Made by a program: the position numbers and the translations under genes
Shown here: positions 1-7,109 of the stretch, piece by piece
How the letters are laid out: every line of letters begins with the position of its first letter
How positions within the stretch are numbered: the stretch's first letter is position 1
Notes under the pieces: model-generated
The model's input: only the letters and a program-made list of their open reading frames with translations
Told to the model about the DNA's origin: nothing
Databases searched by the model: none
Source of the DNA: Paracoccaceae bacterium
GTDB taxonomy: Bacteria; Pseudomonadota; Alphaproteobacteria; Rhodobacterales; Rhodobacteraceae
Direction of reading: 5' to 3'
Assembly: GCA_016765235.1 (NCBI GenBank)
Contig: JAESQH010000204.1
Location: forward strand, 1-31,155
Length of the DNA: 31,155 bases

Positions 1-179
1 ACATTCAACTGCTTAAAAATGTCACCCATCGTTAACGTGCTAGGCTTGTTAATAACCAAGCCCAACGCCCCTTCCTCGTCGTGCTGGCACAAATACGTGA
101 CCGATTTAGAAAAACTAGACCCCTCCATGCCGGGCATAGCAATCAAAAAATTATTCTTTAAATAGGTTATCTCACTCAT
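1..179 (-). CDS. algH: AlgH/YqgE (UPF0301) family protein, N-terminal part, cut by window edge
   Basis: Reading the minus strand from the ATG at 179 gives an open frame to the window edge. It contains LKNNFLIAMPGM, then S-V-T-Y-L-C-Q-H-D-E-E-G-A-L-G-L-V-I-N-K-P, which is the conserved N-terminal signature of the YqgE/AlgH family. The cellular function of this family is poorly defined; in Pseudomonas it was linked to alginate regulation. About 59 residues of roughly 185 are visible. Codon use is clearly more AT-rich than in the interior genes, and the Asn/Lys-rich N-terminus resembles gammaproteobacterial members. This gene is probably host core genome, with the CoA-catabolic genes inserted beside it. 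Family assignment is confident; the taxonomic hint is inference. Confidence 0.85.
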   Translation of the reverse strand, partial: MSEITYLKNNFLIAMPGMEGSSFSKSVTYLCQHDEEGALGLVINKPSTLTMGDIFKQLN

Positions 180-311
180 GTTATTAGTATCTCGTGCTAG
201 CCCTTTAACTTCAAGGACTAACACCAATAGCCGGTGCATTTATCGCGTTCGTAGCCCGCCTTCGTTTAAGAACTGCCAGGTTCTTGTTATCACCAAAATA
301 TCCACATCTTT
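180..311. other. Intergenic junction between algH and the catabolic cluster
   Basis: No gene is visible here. A perfect 6-bp inverted repeat (AAGAAC at 268-273, GTTCTT at 280-285) lies just after the stop of the CaiB family gene at 312. No T-tract follows on either strand, so I do not call it an intrinsic terminator. The promoter and ribosome-binding region of algH (minus) must lie in the right part of what follows 179. No tRNA, integrase or attachment-site repeat is recognisable. Confidence 0.4.
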
Positions 312-1361
312 TCACATCGGCGCAATAGGCAGCGGCAGCGCATCAATCTGCGCCCCTCCAACCGAAGTCTTCCTCTCAAAAACCCCACGCGCGGTGAAAT
401 GCGGGTCCTGCCTCGCCTCAAGCGGCGTTTTAACAACCGAGCAGCAACAATCAGCCGCAATCAAAAGCGGCTCCCAATACTCCGACGGCTTGGCGGCAAG
501 CCTCCGTGCCACCTCGGCCTTGGTCGCGTTTTGGTCCTTGGCGTCATCACGCAGGTTCGCCGGAAGGTCGATTGCATTGCAAAATGCGATCCAGAACTTT
601 TCTTCGATGGCACCGACTGCTATCTGCCGCCCGTCGGCCGCCGGATACATACGGTAGCGCGCAGTGCCACCAGTCAACCGGTCCGCACCATTTCCAATTT
701 CCTCGCCCGCCACCGCACCCTTGGCATGAGCCCAGTACGCAAAGACAAAAGAGCCCTCGGCCATAGCAATATCAAGATGCGCCCCCTGCCCGTTTTTATC
801 GCGCTGGCGCAGAGCCAACAAGATATTCATCACCGCCGGATAAGTCCCGCCGCCAATATCGGCGACCAGAGCAAACGGGTTGGCGGGCTCTTCCACAGGT
901 CCCGAGCTTAGCGACAGAATGCCCGCATCACCAACATAATTCATGTCATGGCCAGCAGCGTTGCGTTTTGGCCCAGTCTGTCCATACCCCGTAATCGAGC
1001 AATAAATAACCGCCGGATTAAGCGCCTTCACCGCCTCATAGCCCAGTCCCAGACGGTCCATAACCCCGGGCCGGAACTGTTCAACAATAACATCGGCCTT
1101 TTCGATCAGTGGTCGCAGGCTTTCAACAGCACCTTCGGCCTTAAGGTCCAGCGCAATGCTTTTTTTACCACGGTTCAGGATAGCGTAGCCAAGACTGCGC
1201 CCCTCGATTTGCGGCATTGTCAGGCGCATATCCTCACCTGTACCGGGGCGTTCCAGCTTGATAACTTCCGCCCCCGCCTCGGCCAGCATCAACGTCGCCA
1301 TCGGGCCGGGTAAAAGAGTGCTGAAATCCAGCACCAGAATATCGTCAAGCGGCTGGGTCAT
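312..1361 (-). CDS. CaiB/BaiF family CoA-transferase or alpha-methylacyl-CoA racemase-like enzyme
   Basis: This 349-residue protein belongs to the family III CoA-transferase fold. The N-terminal LDFSTLLPGPMAT, the I-K-L-E-R-P loop and LNRGKKSIALDL (about 62-73) are typical. It carries GHDMNY (His138, Asp139) and ADIGGG (Asp168). This His plus second Asp arrangement is the one used by alpha-methylacyl-CoA racemases, whereas formyl-CoA-transferase types use a single Asp in a YDxxxQ context. It could therefore epimerise a 2-methyl-branched acyl-CoA or exchange CoA between acids. It is the last gene of the leftward operon, 12 bp after the MaoC gene. At 349 residues it is slightly short, but the C-terminus looks complete. 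Confidence 0.85.
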   Translation of the reverse strand: MTQPLDDILVLDFSTLLPGPMATLMLAEAGAEVIKLERPGTGEDMRLTMPQIEGRSLGYAILNRGKKSIALDLKAEGAVESLRPLIEKADVIVEQFRPGVMDRLGLGYEAVKALNPAVIYCSITGYGQTGPKRNAAGHDMNYVGDAGILSLSSGPVEEPANPFALVADIGGGTYPAVMNILLALRQRDKNGQGAHLDIAMAEGSFVFAYWAHAKGAVAGEEIGNGADRLTGGTARYRMYPAADGRQIAVGAIEEKFWIAFCNAIDLPANLRDDAKDQNATKAEVARRLAAKPSEYWEPLLIAADCCCSVVKTPLEARQDPHFTARGVFERKTSVGGAQIDALPLPIAPM

Positions 1362-1373
1362 CGGTTTTTCCTT

Positions 1374-2231
1374 TTAGACAAGACGTGCGGCCCCGTTATT
1401 AAGCACCAGTACATTGCGTTCCGGCACCAATGCGCGGAACCGAACTTCTTTACCATCCTGCCAGATTTCAAAACGTACGGTTTCGCCGGGATAAACCGGC
1501 GCGGAAAACCGCACATCAAGGCCAGTCAAACGGCTGGCATCATAATCGCAAATAGATTTCAAAACCGCACGACACGCCAGACCATAGGTCGCCAGTCCAT
1601 GCAAAATCGGGCGCTTGAACCCGACCGAACGTGCCACTTCAGGGTCAGCATGCAGCGGATTGTAGTCACCACTTAGTCGGTAAATTAGCGCTTGGCGCGG
1701 TAAGGTGGTCAGATCACAGACATGGTCGGGTGCGCGGTCCGGCAGCACGGCCGGCACAGGGCCGGGCAGGTTTTCACCACCAAAACCCCCATCACCCCGA
1801 CAAAAAGTAGACATCTTCACCTGCGCCAATAAATCCCCGCTGGCGGCATCAATGATATCGCGGCTTAGATACATCACCGCACCCTTGCCTTCGCCCTTGT
1901 CGGAAATCTGGTCAATACTTGTACGGCCAATAACCGTACCTGCAACCGGCAATGGTTTGAAAACCTCAAGCCATTGTTCACCGTGCAGAACCTTTTTCCA
2001 GTCAATGCCGGTCTTCGGATCTTTCAGCCAAAACCCGGGATAACCCAGAATAACCGCCATACTTGGCGCCGCCACCAGCCCGTCTTCATAAACATAGGAC
2101 AACTCTTTAGGGTCATTTGGATCCTCGCCGAACCCCAGACCGAGCGCATAAAGCATACTGTCGCGTTCGGTATAGCTGTGTTCGATATCCTCGAAATTCC
2201 AATTGTTCAGCGCATCAATATCCATTGCCAA
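1374..2231 (-). CDS. Double-hotdog MaoC-type (R)-specific 2-enoyl-CoA hydratase
   Basis: The 285-residue length and two-domain layout match the hydratase-2 module of eukaryotic multifunctional enzyme 2. The second half carries the hydratase-2 signature YRLSGDYNPLHADP (catalytic Asp189 and His194) followed by GFKRPILHGLATYG. The first half is the non-catalytic hotdog that accommodates bulky acyl chains. It would hydrate a trans-2-enoyl-CoA to an (R)-3-hydroxyacyl-CoA in the cytoplasm. It lies 12 bp after the thiolase-like gene and 12 bp before the CaiB family gene, so the four genes are one operon. The long two-domain form usually handles large or branched substrates such as sterol side chains; that link is inference. 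Confidence 0.88.
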   Translation of the reverse strand: MAMDIDALNNWNFEDIEHSYTERDSMLYALGLGFGEDPNDPKELSYVYEDGLVAAPSMAVILGYPGFWLKDPKTGIDWKKVLHGEQWLEVFKPLPVAGTVIGRTSIDQISDKGEGKGAVMYLSRDIIDAASGDLLAQVKMSTFCRGDGGFGGENLPGPVPAVLPDRAPDHVCDLTTLPRQALIYRLSGDYNPLHADPEVARSVGFKRPILHGLATYGLACRAVLKSICDYDASRLTGLDVRFSAPVYPGETVRFEIWQDGKEVRFRALVPERNVLVLNNGAARLV

Positions 2232-2243
2232 GTCCTTTCAAGA

Positions 2244-3395
2244 TTATACCGTGCTTGCTCCGCCCAGAATGGCCGTGACCTGACTAGACAGCACACCACC
2301 ATTGCCATGGGCAACCGCCAGTTCCACTCCGTCAAGCTGCATCCCCGGCGCATCGCCCCTGATCTGGCGTGCGGCCTCGATTATGGTGAAAATGCCGTAC
2401 ATGCCGGGATGCACGCACGAAAGTCCGCCGCCATTGGTATTAACCGCCAAGGCCCCCCCCGGTGCAATCCGGCCATCCGACACAAACGCGCCGCCTTCGC
2501 CTTTTTTGCAAAAACCAAGGTCTTCCAGAAACAGGATAGTGTTGATGGTAAACGCGTCATACAGCTCGACCACATCAATATCCGCAGGGGTCACACCGGC
2601 CATCGCAAACGCCCGTTTGCCGGATTCACGTGCCGCCGTTACCGTAAAGTCTTTCATCTGTGATATCTGTCGGTGGCTGCTTTCAGCCGCGGATCCCAGC
2701 ACATAAACCGGAGCATTCGGGAAGTTTTTCGCCCGGTCCGCGCGCACCAGAACAACCGCTCCGCCACCATCTGTTACCAGACAACAGTCCAGCTTGGTCA
2801 ACGGATCCCCCACCATACGCGAGCTAAGCACATCCTCGCGCGTTAGCGGATCACGCATAAATGCCTCGGGGTTGTGGCTGGCCCATGCCCGCGCCGCCAC
2901 GGCCACATCGGCCAAATTCTCGCGCGTGGTACCATATTCATACATGTGCCGCGCGGCTGCCAACGCATAACCGGAAATCGGATAGCGCGGACTATAAAGC
3001 CCCTCGTAAGGCGGTAATTTCGAGGCCGTCACCAATCGCCCCGACGCCGTGCGCTGGTTAGAACCATAGCAAATCAGCGCTACATCACATAAACCCGCCT
3101 CCAACGCCATCGTTGCCGAGGTCAGGTAATTCACAAAAGACGAGCCACCCGTCATGGTACCATCAATATAGCGTGGCTGGATGCCCAGATATTCGGCCGC
3201 CATTAGAACGGGCATACTGTCTTCCATCATGGTGCAGAAAAGCCCATCAACGTCGCTTAGCTTCAGCCCTGCATCGTTCAGCGCCGCATGCGCCGATTGT
3301 GCCATGATGTCATACGCACTAAATCCATGCGCCGCGCCAAACCCGGCATGGCCCACACCCACAATTGCGGATTTCCCGCGCAAATTATCAGTCAT
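2244..3395 (-). CDS. Thiolase-fold (SCP2/lipid-transfer type) protein lacking the nucleophilic Cys; possible acyl-CoA retro-aldolase
   Basis: The 383-residue protein has a thiolase fold: I-V-G-V-G start, DALI-type YDAFTINTILFLEDLGF, NTNGGGLS (about 319) with His-Pro at 329-330, and a C-terminal HGNGGVLSSQ. Where thiolases carry the acylated Cys, it has TGGSSF (about 82-87), so a normal thiolytic mechanism is unlikely. Cys-less thiolase-like proteins that need a DUF35 partner (Ltp2 with ChsH2, and related steroid aldolases) perform retro-aldol cleavage of 3-hydroxyacyl-CoAs. The DUF35 gene directly precedes it, with 3 bp between the two frames. I infer an aldolase or similar lyase rather than a thiolase. 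Fold assignment is firm, activity is inferred. Confidence 0.8.
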   Translation of the reverse strand: MTDNLRGKSAIVGVGHAGFGAAHGFSAYDIMAQSAHAALNDAGLKLSDVDGLFCTMMEDSMPVLMAAEYLGIQPRYIDGTMTGGSSFVNYLTSATMALEAGLCDVALICYGSNQRTASGRLVTASKLPPYEGLYSPRYPISGYALAAARHMYEYGTTRENLADVAVAARAWASHNPEAFMRDPLTREDVLSSRMVGDPLTKLDCCLVTDGGGAVVLVRADRAKNFPNAPVYVLGSAAESSHRQISQMKDFTVTAARESGKRAFAMAGVTPADIDVVELYDAFTINTILFLEDLGFCKKGEGGAFVSDGRIAPGGALAVNTNGGGLSCVHPGMYGIFTIIEAARQIRGDAPGMQLDGVELAVAHGNGGVLSSQVTAILGGASTV

Positions 3396-3398
3396 CCT

Positions 3399-3776
3399 TC
3401 AGCCCTCCGCCGGTTTACACAAAACAGCAGGCGTGCCGTCTATATCACCTACAAATACCGCAAGCGGCATTCCGATTTTCACATCTGCCGGCAGAATTCC
3501 GTCAACACGGCTCATCATGCGAACACCTTCAGTCAACTCGACCATGCAAACGTTATAATCCCCGCCACTCTCGGGTCGGCGGCGTACTGTCGTGGTGGTA
3601 TGCACCTCGCCCGTTCCTAATGCCCGATGCCAAGTCAACGCTGTGCTGCCACAATGCGGGCAGTTAATCCGGGGGAAAAAATGAAACTTGCCACAATCGT
3701 CACATTGAGGAAGGTTTATCTGCCCGTTTGACAGCCCTTCCCGAAATTTTGCGTCCGGTCCTAGTGCACTTTCCAT
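3399..3776 (-). CDS. DUF35 zinc-ribbon/OB-fold protein, partner of the thiolase-like protein
   Basis: This 125-residue protein has an N-terminal rubredoxin-like zinc ribbon with Cys25, Cys28, Cys39 and Cys42 (CDDCGKFHFFPRINCPHCGS) followed by an OB-fold (about 50-125) with TGEVHTTTTVRR and GDIDGTPAVLC. DUF35 proteins are small acyl-CoA-binding partners of thiolase-fold enzymes and are required for activity or stability of the Ltp2-type aldolases. It is the first gene of the leftward operon, preceded on the minus strand by a good AGGAGGG ribosome site. It sits immediately downstream of the divergent palindrome-containing promoter region. Confidence 0.88.
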   Translation of the reverse strand: MESALGPDAKFREGLSNGQINLPQCDDCGKFHFFPRINCPHCGSTALTWHRALGTGEVHTTTTVRRRPESGGDYNVCMVELTEGVRMMSRVDGILPADVKIGMPLAVFVGDIDGTPAVLCKPAEG

Positions 3777-3817
3777 GTTGCCCTCCTTTTGCCGTCTTGG
3801 CAGAATACGAATCTACA

Positions 3818-3846
3818 TTGACCTCGTTTCTAACAGACGTTAGATT
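3818..3846 (+). promoter_or_regulatory. Sigma70-like promoter for the CaiB family gene at 3890
   Basis: TTGACC (3818-3823) and TAGATT (3841-3846) are separated by 17 bp, close to the sigma70 consensus. Transcription would begin about 3853, leaving a short leader before the ATG at 3890. The palindrome overlaps the promoter, which implies repression in the absence of an inducer. Confidence 0.55.
3829..3844. promoter_or_regulatory. Perfect 16-bp palindrome (TCTAAC-N4-GTTAGA), probable operator in divergent promoter
   Basis: TCTAAC (3829-3834), AGAC, GTTAGA (3839-3844) is a perfect inverted repeat between two divergent genes. It falls in the spacer and against the -10 of a plausible plus-strand promoter (TTGACC at 3818-3823, 17-bp spacer, TAGATT at 3841-3846). 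A further TCTAAC half-site lies at 3859-3864. A symmetric site overlapping the -10 is the usual place for a TetR-type repressor. The cognate regulator is not identified. Confidence 0.65.
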
Positions 3847-3889
3847 TAATGCAACTCTTCTAACACCCAAAACCCGAGAGCATACATAC

Positions 3890-5056
3890 ATGAGCAATCA
3901 AACCCCAAGTGCCCTTGCTGGTATCAAAGTTATCGATATGACCTCAGTCGTATTCGGCCCCTTGGCCACACAGATGCTTGGCGATCTCGGGGCTGACATA
4001 ATAAAAGTTGAAAGCCCCGAAGGCGATATGCTCCGGCAAGTGCTTCCGGCCCAGAACCCCGGCATGGGTGCGGCTTTTCTTGGCACGAACCGCAATAAAC
4101 GCAGCGTCGTTCTGGATTTAAAAACACCCGAAGGTCGCGAACAATTGCTAGCGCTGCTGAAGGACGCAGATGTCTTTGTTTCCAGCATTCGCCCCGCCGC
4201 CCTCGCGCGGTTGTCCCTGTCGCCTGACACTTTACGCGCCCTTAACCCCAAGCTGATCACGGTGGCTGCTGTGGGGTTCGGTTCGGACGGACCCTATGCC
4301 GATAAACCCGCATATGACGACAGCGTGCAATCGGTTTCGGGCATGGCGGGGCTGACTATGATGCAAAACCCCGATAACGCACCGGCGTATGCGCCGACGA
4401 TCATCGCTGACAAATTAGGCGGACTGACCGCCGCCCACGCAATTACAACCGCACTGTTCCATCGCGAACGCACCGGGCAAGCGCAACATGTCGAGGTTCC
4501 GATGCTGGAAACCCTCGCCTCATTTCTGCTAGTGGAACACATGGCGGCGGCCACCTTTGAGGAACGCCCCGAAAGCTTCGGCTATAAACGCATGCTGGTA
4601 CCCCATCGCCGCCCCGTGCAGACGAAAGACGGCTTTATCACCATCCTGCCCTATTCAAACGCCCAGTGGGCGCGGTTTTTTAAAACGGTTGGTCGCCCCG
4701 AAATGCTGGACCACCCGTGGGTTACCAGTATGGACGAACGCAGCGACAATATCGGCGGAATCTATGATATGGTTGCCCAGATCGCGCGCGAACGCACCAC
4801 AGATGAATGGATCGCGCTGATGGACCAAGCCGATATTCCAGCCATGCCGGTGCGCTTGCTAAAGGACCTACCCCAAGACCCGCATCTGGCCGCCACCGGT
4901 TTCTTCCAGAAAATCGACCACCCGACCGAGGGTCCTATCTGGACAACGAAACCGCCGGTTAAATACTCGGCCACACCTGCACGTTACGATATTGCCCCTG
5001 CGCCAAAGCTAGGGGAACACAGCGCGGAAATACTGAACAAAGTTAAGCCGAATTAA
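3890..5056 (+). CDS. CaiB/BaiF family (family III) CoA-transferase
   Basis: I start this gene at the ATG at 3890 (388 residues). The longer open frame reaching 3728 would run through the promoter and the DUF35 gene, and its extra 54 residues have no family character. The protein opens GIKVIDMTSVVFGPLATQML and carries LGADIIKVESPEGD, then AYDDSVQSVSGMAG, where Asp143 (or Asp144) matches the catalytic Asp of formyl-CoA transferase that forms an aspartyl-CoA intermediate. It lacks the His-Asp pair of the racemase-like paralogues, so a genuine CoA-transferase is likely. It probably activates an acid with CoA from a pathway thioester. The ribosome site (GAGAG) is weak. It ends 13 bp from the converging DUF779 gene. 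Confidence 0.86.
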   Translation: MSNQTPSALAGIKVIDMTSVVFGPLATQMLGDLGADIIKVESPEGDMLRQVLPAQNPGMGAAFLGTNRNKRSVVLDLKTPEGREQLLALLKDADVFVSSIRPAALARLSLSPDTLRALNPKLITVAAVGFGSDGPYADKPAYDDSVQSVSGMAGLTMMQNPDNAPAYAPTIIADKLGGLTAAHAITTALFHRERTGQAQHVEVPMLETLASFLLVEHMAAATFEERPESFGYKRMLVPHRRPVQTKDGFITILPYSNAQWARFFKTVGRPEMLDHPWVTSMDERSDNIGGIYDMVAQIARERTTDEWIALMDQADIPAMPVRLLKDLPQDPHLAATGFFQKIDHPTEGPIWTTKPPVKYSATPARYDIAPAPKLGEHSAEILNKVKPN

Positions 5057-5069
5057 CAGGGGACGGCAC

Positions 5070-5402
5070 CTAAACCTCGCACAAGTCCAAGCGGGTCAAG
5101 AACCGTTTGCCTCGGCCATTATCAAGCGAGAACATACCGCCTTGGCCATTGATAACGTCGATGGTCAGGCGGGTGTGCTTCCAAGCTTCGAATTGCTTGC
5201 CGCCGATGTAAAACGGCATGCCGCCGATTTCGCCCATTTGGACGTCATGATCGGCGATAATCAGATCACCTTCAGCGTAACACATCGGGGCGGAACCATC
5301 GCAGCAACCGCCAGACTGGTGAAAAATTACCGGGCCGTGATCGGCAACTATCTCTTTGATAAGCTGCAAGGCACCTTCGGTGGCTTCGACTTGATTTAGC
5401 AT
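5070..5402 (-). CDS. DUF779 protein associated with aldehyde dehydrogenase
   Basis: The ATG at 5402 is preferred (110 residues, MLNQVEATEGALQLI). It has a GGAG ribosome site 6 nt upstream, and the longer frame to 5441 would run into the terminator hairpin. The protein contains HQSGGCCDGSAPMCY, a Cys-rich motif typical of DUF779, and GGMPFYIGGKQFEAWKHT. DUF779 genes repeatedly sit beside ExaC/AcoD-type aldehyde dehydrogenases; their biochemical role is not established to my knowledge. The Cys cluster suggests metal or redox chemistry (inference). It is downstream of the dehydrogenase and separated from it by an intrinsic terminator. Confidence 0.85.
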   Translation of the reverse strand: MLNQVEATEGALQLIKEIVADHGPVIFHQSGGCCDGSAPMCYAEGDLIIADHDVQMGEIGGMPFYIGGKQFEAWKHTRLTIDVINGQGGMFSLDNGRGKRFLTRLDLCEV

Positions 5403-5418
5403 GTGTATCTCCAGATGG

Positions 5419-5447
5419 AAAAAGGGCGTGCGGTTAGGCACGCCCTT
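5419..5447 (-). terminator. Intrinsic terminator between aldehyde dehydrogenase and DUF779 genes
   Basis: Reading the minus strand, AAGGGCGTGC and GCACGCCCTT form a perfect 10-bp stem around a 6-nt loop and run directly into a T-tract (complement of A5419-A5423). It sits 12 bp after the dehydrogenase stop and just before the DUF779 ribosome site. DUF779 expression must therefore depend on read-through, giving a step-down in level. Confidence 0.85.
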
Positions 5448-5459
5448 GATAGTCGGTTC

Positions 5460-6950
5460 TTAGAATAACCCAAGCTTGTTAGGGCTGTAGCTGACCAACA
5501 GGTTCTTGGTCTGCTGGTAGTGATCCAGCATCATCAAGTGCGTTTCGCGGCCAACACCGGACTGCTTGTAACCACCAAACGCTGCGTGCGCAGGATATGC
5601 GTGGTAACAGTTTGTCCAAACACGACCAGCCTTAATGGCGCGACCCATGCGGTAAGCACGGTTTGTATCACGCGTCCAAACTCCAGCACCAAGGCCGTAA
5701 AGTGTGTCATTGGCGATTTCCAAAGCTTCTTCGTCAGTTTTGAAGGTGGTAACCGCCAGAACCGGGCCAAAGATTTCCTCTTGGAAAATCCGCATTTTGT
5801 TGTGGCCTTTGAACACAGTCGGTTGCACGTAGTATCCACCGGATGTTTTGTTGTCCAATTCAGCACCGGCACCACCGCACAGAACTTCAGCACCCTCTTT
5901 GCGGCCGATATCCATGTAGGACATGATTTTTTCGTATTGCTCTTCTGAAGCCTGCGCGCCAACCATAGTGTTGAAGTCTAGAGGATCACCTTGAACGATG
6001 GCCGCTATACGTTCGAGACATTTAGCCATGAACTCTTCGTAGATATCTTCGTGGATGATCGCACGGCTTGGGCAGGTACAAACTTCGCCTTGGTTAAAGG
6101 CAAATAGAACCAGACCCTCGATCGCTTTGTCGAGGAACGCGTCGTCTTCGGCCATCACATCCTTGAAGAAAATGTTTGGTGATTTGCCGCCCAACTCAAC
6201 TGTCGATGGGATGATGTTCGCCGCAGCGTATTGCATAATTAGGCGGCCAGTGGATGTTTCACCAGTAAACGCGATTTTGGCGATGCGTGTGGATGTCGCT
6301 AGTGGCTTGCCACATTCCAGACCAAAACCGTTAACGATGTTCAGCGTTCCGGCTGGTAGTAGATCACCGATCAGTTCGGCCAAAACCAAAATGGATGCCG
6401 GTGTTTGCTCGGCAGGTTTCAGTACGACGCAGTTACCCGCAACCAATGCAGGAGCGATTTTCCAGACTGCCATCAGAATAGGGAAGTTCCACGGGATGAT
6501 CTGACCAACAACGCCCAGAGGCTCCTGGAAGTGATACGCAACCGTGTCGTTATCAATCTGGCTAAGCGAGCCTTCTTGCGCACGGATCGCACCAGCGTAA
6601 TAACGGAAGTGGTCAATTGCCAACGGAATGTCGGCTGCGTTTGTTTCGCGGATCGGCTTACCGTTGTCCCATGTTTCGGCCTCGGCCAGCATGCCAAGAT
6701 TCGCTTCCATCACGTCAGCGATTTTCAGCAGAATGTTGCTGCGCTCAGTTGTGCTTGTTGCGCCCCATGCGTCTTTGACCGCATGTGCTGCGTCCAGCGC
6801 CAGCTCAATATCTTTTTCGTTGGACCGTGGAATTTGGCACAAAACCGAGCCGTTTACCGGCGTGGTGTTGTCGAAATATATGCCATCTACCGGATCAACC
6901 CATTCGCCACCGATATAGTTGCCGTATTTTTCTTTGAATTTAAATGTCAT
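5460..6950 (-). CDS. exaC: NAD-dependent aldehyde dehydrogenase, ExaC/AcoD type
   Basis: The ATG at 6950 has a GGGAGG site 8 nt upstream, so I use it (496 residues) and not the longer frame to 6998. The protein shows the full class of aldehyde dehydrogenase motifs: IIPWNFPILM (Asn154), VLKPAEQTP (Lys178), FTGETSTG, VELGGKSP (general base Glu252) and FNQGEVCTCPSRA (nucleophile Cys291). It would oxidise a short aliphatic aldehyde such as acetaldehyde to the acid in the cytoplasm. Length and CTCPSR match the ExaC/AcoD subgroup seen in ethanol and acetoin catabolism. It follows its presumed regulator gene and precedes DUF779. Acetaldehyde released by a retro-aldolase elsewhere in the cluster is a possible substrate, but that is speculation. 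Confidence 0.92.
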   Translation of the reverse strand: MTFKFKEKYGNYIGGEWVDPVDGIYFDNTTPVNGSVLCQIPRSNEKDIELALDAAHAVKDAWGATSTTERSNILLKIADVMEANLGMLAEAETWDNGKPIRETNAADIPLAIDHFRYYAGAIRAQEGSLSQIDNDTVAYHFQEPLGVVGQIIPWNFPILMAVWKIAPALVAGNCVVLKPAEQTPASILVLAELIGDLLPAGTLNIVNGFGLECGKPLATSTRIAKIAFTGETSTGRLIMQYAAANIIPSTVELGGKSPNIFFKDVMAEDDAFLDKAIEGLVLFAFNQGEVCTCPSRAIIHEDIYEEFMAKCLERIAAIVQGDPLDFNTMVGAQASEEQYEKIMSYMDIGRKEGAEVLCGGAGAELDNKTSGGYYVQPTVFKGHNKMRIFQEEIFGPVLAVTTFKTDEEALEIANDTLYGLGAGVWTRDTNRAYRMGRAIKAGRVWTNCYHAYPAHAAFGGYKQSGVGRETHLMMLDHYQQTKNLLVSYSPNKLGLF

Positions 6951-7030
6951 GAGTGTTCCTCCCAGAAACGTTGCGGGTTGCAACATGAAGGACAACATGA
7001 GCGCGACGTATTAGTCTGTCATCTAGGGCG

Positions 7031-7043
7031 CCACAGTTTGTGG
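7031..7043. promoter_or_regulatory. Inverted repeat CCACA-N3-TGTGG upstream of aldehyde dehydrogenase
   Basis: A perfect 5-3-5 inverted repeat lies 80 bp upstream of the dehydrogenase start, next to a second near-perfect repeat at 7052-7069. Both are candidates for binding by the GAF/Fis regulator encoded immediately upstream. Which of the two is the true site cannot be told from sequence. Confidence 0.4.
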
Positions 7044-7051
7044 GTGCGATG

Positions 7052-7069
7052 TGTAGCAGTTCTGATACA
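7052..7069. promoter_or_regulatory. Inverted repeat TGTAGC-N6-GATACA, candidate activator site
   Basis: TGTAGC (7052-7057) and GATACA (7064-7069) match at 5 of 6 positions as an inverted repeat. A TGT...ACA layout with an approximately 6-nt centre is common for Fis-type helix-turn-helix activators of the AcoR kind. It lies about 100 bp upstream of the aldehyde dehydrogenase start. Confidence 0.4.
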
Positions 7070-7109
7070 GGATCAACTGGAAAAAGTTACAATATTTCGA
7101 GAATGACCA

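Noticed and set aside
268..285. Hairpin AAGAAC/GTTCTT after the left operon
   Set aside because: The stem is only 6 bp and AT-rich, with no T-tract on either strand, so it is not called a terminator.
3728..3889. N-terminal extension of the CaiB family gene at 3890
   Set aside because: The frame is open upstream, but it runs through the divergent promoter and into the DUF35 gene and has no family similarity; the ATG at 3890 matches the usual family start.
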